NCBI GenBank assembly: GCA_037179515.1
Contig: JAXCGZ010011571.1
Location: 1 to 64,000, forward strand
DNA length: 64,000 bases
Direction: 5' to 3'
Origin: Halocaridina rubra
Taxonomy: Eukaryota; Arthropoda; Malacostraca; Decapoda; Atyidae
The position numbers were made by a program, and so were the translations under genes. Below, piece after piece: positions 56,712-64,000 of the stretch (positions are counted from its first letter, which is position 1; each line of letters begins with the position of its first letter). The notes under the pieces were generated by a model, which was not told where the DNA came from, did no database searches, and saw only the letters and a program-made list of their open reading frames with translations.

Positions 56712-59520
56712 TTAGTGATACTTATCATACCTGTCCTTAAAACTATGGATTGAGATAGCATTAACTACCTCCTCGCTTAGCGAATTCCAATTATCAACTA
56801 CTCTTACACTCAAAAAGTATTTCCTTACATCCTGCAAAGAACTTTTCTTACCAAGCTTCAAACTATGACCTCTAGTTCTAGAGCCAGCCATATCAAAATA
56901 TCGATCCCTATCCACTCTATCATAACCATGAAGGAATTTAAAGACTGTCACCATATCCCCCCTCACTCTTCTAGCTTCGAGTGATGGTAAGTCTAATTCC
57001 CTCAGCCTCTCATCATAACTGAGATTGCGTATTTCTGGCACCAGTTTCGTGGCATGTCTTTGAACTTTTTCAAGCTTAGCTATGTGCTTTTTCAAGTGCG
57101 GATTCCAAAAGGGGGCTGCATATTCGAGTTTTGGCCTCACATAGGTTACATAAATATTTCTGAACATTTCCTTGTCCATGTGCCTGAAGGCTACCCTTAC
57201 ATTTGATAAGAATGCATATGCTGCCCTTACTATGCCATTTATATGTATTTCTGGAGACAAATCTGCCAGTATGTTTACTCCTAGATCTCTCTCATTTTCT
57301 GTTTCTTGAAGTTGTACTCCAGCCACCGAGTAGTCAAGCTTGGGCCTTCTTGCACTTGTACCCATTCTCATTACCTTACATTTTGAAGTATTGAATTTCA
57401 TTAGCCACTTTTCTGACCACTCATGCAGATTATTTAGATCCTCCTGAAGTTCTCTACCATTGTTCTCGTTTTCCACTTTCTTCACAATCTTTGCATCATC
57501 TGCAAACATATTCATGAATGAATTTACAGACTCTGGTAGGTCATTTACATATACAAGGAACAAAAGTGGGCCTAAAACTGAACCCTGTGGAACTCCACTA
57601 CTAACTCTTCTCCATACAGACACTGAGTGTCTTACTCTAACCCTCTGTTCCCTTCCTTCTAAGTAAGTTTTTATCCATTCCAAGACATTTCCACCTATTC
57701 TAGCCATTGATTGCAGCTTCCTAATAAGTCTCCCATGTGGAACAGTTTCAAACGCTTCCTGGAAGTCTAGGAATATGCAATCTGCCCAGCCCTCGCTTTC
57801 CTGTAAGATTTGGCTTACCTCATCATAAAATTCTAATAAGTTTGTTACTGTTGATCTACCTTCTCTGAAGCCATGTTGCCTCACTGACAAAAGTTGAAGG
57901 ATTCCAAGTGAAGAGAGATATGTTTCCTTAGTAGTTTCTCCATAACTTTGCAAACTATGCTGGTCAAGGAAACTGGTCTATAGTTCAGAGCCGTATCCCT
58001 CCTTCCCTTTTTGAAGATAGGTATCACATTTGCTTGTTTCCAGCATCTTGGAATCTCCCCCGACTCCAGTGACTCCTTAAATATGATACTTAGTGCCACT
58101 GATATTGTGTTTGCGCATTTTTTAAGCACATGAGGGGATATGTCATCAGGACCTGTAGCTTTATGAACATCTAAATCCATCAGCGCTTTGCATACCTCTG
58201 TGGCTGTAAGGTTGATGTTCTCTAATACCGGCCCTTGAGCTTCTATCACTGCAATCTGAGGGGGTGGGGTATTTTCTACTGTAAATACTGACTGAAACTC
58301 CTTGTTCAATTCTTTGCAGATCTCTTCATCCGTCTCAGTGATGCTTCCATCCACTCTCTTTAGCCTTAAAACCTGTTCTTTTACCTTCAGTTTTCCTCTG
58401 ATAAAGCTGTGGAAAAGCTTGGGATTTTCTTTAGCCTTCCTGGTGATGTCCCTCTCATAGTCTCTCTCTGCCTCTCTCCTTTTACTTAGGTAGTCATTTC
58501 TTGCTCTTTTGTAGGTTTGGCAGGCATTTATGTTTTTTCTCCTCCTATACCTTTTCCAGCATTTGTCTCTCCACTCCTTAGCTCTTTTACACCCATTATC
58601 GAACCATTTCTCTCTGGCATGAATTACACCTACTTTGGTGACAGGTATGCAGCAATCTACTATCTTCCCATATTTCTCACAAAAGATGTCATACATTTCT
58701 TGTACAGATTTGTTGTAAAATAAGGTTCTCCAGTCAATAACTGCAAAAAGCTCATTCATTTTGATGTAATCTCCTTTCGGATAGTTCCTCCTCATGTCCT
58801 CAGTGCCTCTACTCTCAGGAAGAATATCTTCAATGATATACTCCATCAACAACACACAGTGGTCACTCTTTCCAACTGGTGGTTCATACTCAATTTTTTC
58901 AATATCCAACACATTATCTGTGAACACTAGATCAAGTAGTGATGGCTCATCCCCACCCCTGGCCCTTGTTGGTTCCATTACATGTTGGTGTAGGAAATTC
59001 CCTTGTACGCAATCTAGGAATCTTGCCCCGAATGAGTCCTCACCACTGTGTGGGTCAAGATTTATCCTATCTATCTCTTTATGATTAAAGTCTCCTGTAA
59101 TCAAAATCCTACATTTTTTTTCCCGTGCCATGTTAACAACTGAGTTTATGACTTCAATAGTACCTATATGACTTTCCTCATAAACTTCAAGCCTATTTTG
59201 GTTCCTTGGTGGGTTGTATACAACAGTTATTATAATGCTCTCTGACCCAGTATTTATGCGAGCAACAAGAAATTCCTTGAACTCACTTTCTATAGCCAAG
59301 TTTATTTCTTCGACTTGAATCCTTTCACTTATGAGCAGTGCTATCCCTCCACCAGTCCTCTCAGATCTTTCAACCCTTAGTATTCTGAAACCCTTAGGAA
59401 AAACTGTGACACTGTTTATGTCCTCACTCAACTTAGTCTCTGTTGTGAATCCTATCTTTTAATTCTACTGCCTTACCAGCTAATCCATCAGCATTTGTGT
59501 ATAACAATCTTAATGAGGCC
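56712..59520 (-). pseudogene. ORF2 (APE-RT) of LINE family 2, copy C
   Basis: Same domain order as copy [29 protein letters not shown], then [22 protein letters not shown] (catalytic region FDTVPH changed to FETVPH), [13 protein letters not shown] and MFADDAKIV. Two frame breaks are seen against copy D: a 26-bp deletion near 59441 between ctct and gttgtgaatcc with short flanking homology, and a one-base loss in gacaaaagttg near 57890. Neither product would be complete. Confidence 0.9.
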
Positions 59521-60589
59521 CCATCCCCTGATCTTCTGTCATTATCTTCTTTATCTCCCCTTTGTCTGGAAGAACTCTGTAATGAAAATTTTTCTTCTCT
59601 TCTTCATTTCTTTCATCATTTAACCTTCTTGCCTCTTGCAACAAGTTTTTTATCTTTCCCATCTCTTCCTGTGTTCTGTATTGTCTAATGAACACTTCTT
59701 TGAATTCTTGAAGGTCTTTTAGACTTTTTTTTCTCAACAATATTTCCCTACATGTTTCCCCTCTCTCAAAGGTTACTTTTGTTGGTCTCGGCTTTCCTTC
59801 CCTCGAATATTTACCTAGTTGGTGTATGTTTACAATATCCTCAGGACCACATACTACTCCAAGCTTTCTTATCAGGTCTACAACCCTAGCTTTATTTTCT
59901 TCAAGTCTCCCCTGCCATGTTGGCTCCTGGGACTCGCTTATGCCTGAGATTACCACTGTCTTCTCCTTATCAAGTGCCTGTCTGATGAGTGGGTTTGTCC
60001 TTTCCATCACAACGTCTTTCATTTTTTTGATTACTGTCTCTTTATAGTCAACTGTTTGTATGTTTTCCAGTGCCACCACCTTTACAGCCTCTTTTACTGC
60101 CACATTCCCCTTTAGTGCATCAGCAAAGGAAGTTTTCATGGCATCATTTTCCATATTCAGCTCCTGGAACTCTTTTCTGAACTGTTCAATGTTTTCCTTA
60201 ATCTGGACATTCCAAGCAGCAATCTCGTCTCTCTCAGAAGAGAGCAGTGAACTAACATCTAATTCCTTTAGGTTGTCATTCAGCTGTTTGTTTTTATCTT
60301 CTTGTTTAGAAAGTCTAGATTCTAGTTGACTCTTTTCCCCTTCCAGCTTTTTTATTCTTTTTTCTAGTTCCTTTCTCTCCTGCCCTTGTGCTTTATTTGC
60401 TTCCTCCAAAGATCTTATTTGCTCTCTGAGTGTTTCATTCTCTTTCATTTCTCCATCCATATTCTGAATTTTATCATCAAGGCTTATAACCATTTCCTCT
60501 ATATTCTTGATTTTCTGTTTGAGTCTCCTGATGGCTACCCCTCCTACCGACCCATGGATGGGAGAGGTTTGGGACAGAGATGGCGTCAT
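59510..60589 (-). CDS. ORF1 (coiled-coil RNA-binding protein) of LINE family 2, copy C
   Basis: 359 intact codons starting MTPSLSQTSPIHG. A long coiled coil covers roughly residues 20-160 (heptads in KIKNIEEMVISLDDKIQN, KELEKRIKKLEGEKSQLE). An RRM-like segment follows (KTVVISGISES ... RVVDLIRKLGV ... KVTFERGETCREILLRKK, about 210-300), then a charged C-terminus ending MTEDQGMGPH. This is the layout of L1-type ORF1 chaperones, which trimerise and bind element RNA. The stop overlaps the start region of ORF2 in another frame. It is the only complete ORF1 of this family here. Confidence 0.85.
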   Translation of the reverse strand: MTPSLSQTSPIHGSVGGVAIRRLKQKIKNIEEMVISLDDKIQNMDGEMKENETLREQIRSLEEANKAQGQERKELEKRIKKLEGEKSQLESRLSKQEDKNKQLNDNLKELDVSSLLSSERDEIAAWNVQIKENIEQFRKEFQELNMENDAMKTSFADALKGNVAVKEAVKVVALENIQTVDYKETVIKKMKDVVMERTNPLIRQALDKEKTVVISGISESQEPTWQGRLEENKARVVDLIRKLGVVCGPEDIVNIHQLGKYSREGKPRPTKVTFERGETCREILLRKKSLKDLQEFKEVFIRQYRTQEEMGKIKNLLQEARRLNDERNEEEKKNFHYRVLPDKGEIKKIMTEDQGMGPH

Positions 60590-60653
60590 TTTTATGTTCT
60601 CCCTCTCACAGAATATAGAAAGAAGACGAGAAAGAAAAGAAAAAAAAAAAGAA

Positions 60654-60655
<2 letters not shown>

Positions 60656-60682
<27 letters not shown>
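60656..60682. repeat. (TG)n microsatellite between LINE copies C and D
   Basis: About 13 units. It separates the 5' end of copy C from the 3' end of copy D. Confidence 0.97.
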
Positions 60683-60684
<2 letters not shown>

Positions 60685-60758
60685 ATTACCTAATTGTGTT
60701 TACGGGAAAGAGCCCAAAGCTCGTATCTTCCCGTCTCCTCATCGGTTCCATTTTATAC

Positions 60759-63600
60759 TTAATGATACTCGTCATACCTGTCCTTAAAACTATGGATTGA
60801 GATAGCATTAACTACCTCCTCGCTTAGCGAATTCCAATTATCAACTACTCTTACACTGAAAAAGTATTTCCTTACATCCTGCAAAGAAGTTTTCTTACGA
60901 AGCTTCAAACTATGACCTCTAGTTCTAGAGCCAGCCATATCAAAATATCGATCCCTATCCACTCTATCATAACCATGAAGGAATTTAAAGACTGTCACCA
61001 TATCCCCCCTCACTCTTCTAGCTTCCAGTGATGGTAAGTCTAATTCCCTCAGCCTCTCATCATAACTGAGATTGCGTATTTCTGGCACCAGTTTCGTGGC
61101 ATGTCTTTGAACTTTTTCAAGCTTAGCTATGTGCTTTTTCAAGTGCGGATTCCAAAAGGGGGCTTCATATTCGAGTTTTGGCCTCACATAGGTTACATAA
61201 ATATTTCTGAACATTTCCTTGTCCATGTGCCTGAAGGCTACCCTTACATTTGATAAGAATGCATATGCTGCCCTTACTATGCCATTTATATGTATTTCTG
61301 GAGACAAATCTGCCAGTATGTTTACTCCTAGATCTCTCTCATTTTCTGTCTCTTGAAGTTGTACTCCAGCCACCGAGTAGTCAAGCTTAGGCCTTCTTGC
61401 ACTTGTACCCATTCTCATTACCTTACATTTTGAAGTATTGAATTTCATTAACCACTTTTCTGACCACTCATGCAGATTATTTAGATCCTCCTGAAGTTCT
61501 CTACCATTGTTCTCGTTTTTTACTTTCTTCACAATCTTTGCATCATCTGCAAACATATTCATGAATGAATTTACAGACTCTGGTAGGTCATTTACATATA
61601 CAAGGAACAAAAGTGGCCCTAAAACTGAACCCTGTGGAACTCCACTACTAACTCTTCTCCATTCAGACACTGAGTGTCTTACTCTAACCCTCTGTTCCCT
61701 TCCTTCTAAGTAAGTTTTTATCCATTCCAAAACATTTCCACCTATTCTAGCCATTGATTGCAGCTTCCTAATAAGTCTCCCATGTGGAACAGTGTCAAAC
61801 GCTTTCTGGAAATCTAGAAATATGCAATCTGCCCAGCCCTCTCTTTCCTGTAAGATTTGGCTTACCTCATCAAAAAATTCTAATAAGTTTGTTACTGTTG
61901 ATCTACCTTCTCTGAAGCCATGTTGCCTCACTGACAAAAAGTTGAAGGATTCCAAGTGAAGAGAGATATGTTTCCTTAGTAGTTTCTCCATAACTTTGCA
62001 AACTATGCTGGTCAAGGAAACTGGTCTATAGTTCAGAGCCGTATCCCTCCTTCTTTTTTGAATATAGGTATCACATTTGCTTGTTTCCAGCATCTTGGAA
62101 TCTCCCCCGACTCCAGTGACTCCTTAAATATGATACTTAGTGCCACTGATATTGTGTTTGCGCATTTTTTAAGCACATGAGGGGATATGTCATCAGGACC
62201 TGTAGCTTTATGAACATCTAAATCCATCAGCGCTTTGCATACCTCTGTGGCTGTAAGGTTGATGTTCTCTAATACCGGCCCTTGAGCTTCTATCACTGCA
62301 ATCTGAGGGGGTGGGGTATTTTCGACTGTAAATACTGACTGAAACTCCTTGTTCAATTCTTTGCAGATCTCTTCATCCGTCTCAGTGATGCTTCCATCCG
62401 CTCTCTTTAGCCTTAAAACCTGTTCTTTTACCTTCAGTTTTCCTCTGATAAAGCTGTGGAAAAGCTTGGGATTTTCTTTAGCCTTCCTGGTGATGTCCCT
62501 CTCATAGTCTCTCTCTGCCTCTCTCCTTTTACTTAGGTAGTCATTTCTTGCTCTTTTGTAGGTTTGCCAGGCATTTATGTTTTTTCTCCTCCTATACCTT
62601 TTCCAGCATTTGTCTCTCCACTCCTTAGCTCTTTTACACCCATTATTGAACCATTTCTCTCTGGCATGAATTACACCTACTTTGGTGACAGGTATGCAGC
62701 AATCTACTATCTTCCCATATTTCTCACAAAAGATGTCATACATTTCTTGTACAGATTTGTTGTAAAATAAGGTTCTCCAGTCAATAACTGCAAAAAGCTC
62801 ATTCATTTTGATATAATCTCCTTTCGGATAGTTCCTCCTCATGTCCTCAGTGCCTCTACTCTCAGGAAGAATATCTTCAATGATATACTCCATCAACAAC
62901 ACACAGTGGTCACTCTTTCCAATTGGTGGTTCATACTCAATTTTTTCAATATCCAACACATTATCTGTGAACACTAGATCAAGTAGTGATGGCTCATCCC
63001 CACCCCTGGCCCTTGTTGGTTCCATTACATGTTGGTGTAGGAAATTCCCTTGTACACAATCTAGGAATCTTGCCCCGAATGAGTCCTCACCACTGTGTGG
63101 GTCAAGATTTATCCAATCTATCTCTTTATGATTAAAGTCTCCCATAATCAAAATCCTACATTTTTTTTCCCGTGCCATGTTAACAACTGAGTTTATGACT
63201 TCAATAGTACCTATATGACTTTCCTCATAAACTTCAAGCCTATTTTGGTTCCTTGGTGGGTTGTATACAACAGTTATTATAATGCTCTCTGACCCAGTAA
63301 TTATGCGAGCAACAAGAAATTCCTTGAACTCACTTTCTATAGCCAAGTTTATTTCTTCGACTTGAATCCTTTCACTTATGAGCAGTGCTATCCCTCCACC
63401 AGTCCTCTCAGATCTTTCAACCCTTAGTATTCTGAAACCCTTAGGAAAAACTGTGACACTGTTTATGTCCTCACTCAACTTAGTCTCTGTAATTGCTACT
63501 ATATCTGCCTTACTGTTGTGAATCCTATCTTTTAATTCTACTGCCTTACCAGCTAATCCATCAGCATTTGTGTATAACAATCTTAATGAGGCCCCATCCC
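60759..63600 (-). pseudogene. ORF2 (APE-RT) of LINE family 2, copy D
   Basis: Intact endonuclease half ([42 protein letters not shown]) and RT half ([44 protein letters not shown]). One frame change separates them near 62050, where the other copies have tcccttttt and this one has a base fewer (FKKEGGIRL versus [10 protein letters not shown]). The stop is at 60759. A single break suggests recent activity. Confidence 0.92.
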
Positions 63601-64000
63601 CTGATCTTCTGTCATTATCTTCTTTATCTCCCCTTTGGCTGGAAGAACTCTGTAATGAAAATTTTTCTTCTCTTCTTCATTTCTTTCATCATTTAACCTT
63701 CTTGCCTCTTGCAACAAGCTTTTGATCTTTCCCATCTCTTCCTGTGTTCTGTATTGTCTAATGAACACTTCTTTGAATTCTTGAAGGTCTTTTAGACTTT
63801 TTTTTCTCAACAATATTTCCCTACATGTTTCCCCTCTCTCAAAGGTTACTTTTGTTGGTCTCGGCATTCCTTCCCTCGAATATTTACCTAGTTGGTGTAT
63901 GTTTACAATATCCTCAGGACCACATACTACTCCAAGCTTTCTTATCAGGTCTACAACCCTAGCTTTATTTTCTTCAAGTCTCCCCTGCCATGTTGGCTCC
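63583..64000 (-). CDS. ORF1 of LINE family 2, copy D (partial, continues past window edge)
   Basis: The C-terminal 139 or so codons are open to the edge and match copy C from about WQGRLEENKARVVDLIRKLG to MTEDQGMGPH. The apparent Met start at 63867 is only a K-to-M change in REGKPRPTKV, so the frame should be read through to the edge. Confidence 0.85.
   Translation of the reverse strand, partial: EPTWQGRLEENKARVVDLIRKLGVVCGPEDIVNIHQLGKYSREGMPRPTKVTFERGETCREILLRKKSLKDLQEFKEVFIRQYRTQEEMGKIKSLLQEARRLNDERNEEEKKNFHYRVLPAKGEIKKIMTEDQGMGPH

Larger units (their letters stand above)
60683..64000 (-). mobile_element. LINE family 2, copy D (runs off the right edge)
   Basis: 3' end with one tgattacctaattg unit at 60683. 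ORF2 and the 3' part of ORF1 lie within the window. It is in the same orientation as copy C and immediately upstream of it in the minus direction, making a head-to-tail pair. Confidence 0.95.

Overview
This is a eukaryotic, AT-rich, repeat-dominated nuclear window with no bacterial features. Very long (TA)n, (TAA)n, (GA)n and (CA)n tracts, several tRNA-derived SINE families, and CR1/Jockey-like, RTE, Tx1/L1-like and RNase-H LINEs, together with BEL/Pao, Gypsy and Penelope remnants, point to an arthropod and most likely a decapod crustacean (penaeid-like microsatellite load). The species is inference, not shown.

Layout. 1-840 is a tandem array with two unit lengths (101 and about 160 bp). 841-8880 is mostly non-coding, with one spliced-looking exon (1842-1947), a possible membrane-protein exon (4081-4226), a possible minus-strand exon (6799-7145), one SINE, a foldback element (3262-3700) and two related hairpins near 6.2-6.5 kb. 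8890-13484 holds two plus-strand LINEs. 16258-24530 is a large inverted duplication. Its arms each carry an open 209-aa reading frame with a zinc ribbon and OB-fold-like strand (possibly CTC1/RPA-like), and its spacer was hit by an RTE LINE (18260-21529). A third partial copy of the spacer at 23737-24530 preserves the empty RTE target site. 24655-30785 is a short tandem array (unit about 245 bp) interrupted by a decayed BEL/Pao LTR retrotransposon (24949-30334), which itself contains a SINE.

30.8-33.6 kb holds the only convincing host-gene pieces: a terminal exon of an M13 (neprilysin-like) metallopeptidase and a possible Nuf2-like first coding exon, both on the minus strand, with Gypsy integrase remains between them. 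35.26-37.61 kb and 48.56-52.86 kb are two diverged copies of one segment. Between them lie a broken Penelope-like element (endonuclease part at 38.3-38.6 kb, RT part at 44.4-45.1 kb, hammerhead-like motif at 45.23 kb) and a nearly complete Tx1/L1-type LINE (38628-43425). 45.5-64 kb contains three minus-strand copies of the same LINE family seen at 10.4-13.5 kb, an RNase-H LINE, several SINEs and dense microsatellites.

No operon-like system of cooperating genes is present. Almost all long reading frames are transposon proteins (ORF1 coiled-coil/RRM proteins, APE endonuclease-RT polyproteins, Gag, Pol). The most informative features are structural: the inverted duplication with its paralogous empty site, the repeated finding of retroelements at microsatellites, and the tandemly arranged LINE copies C and D at the right edge.
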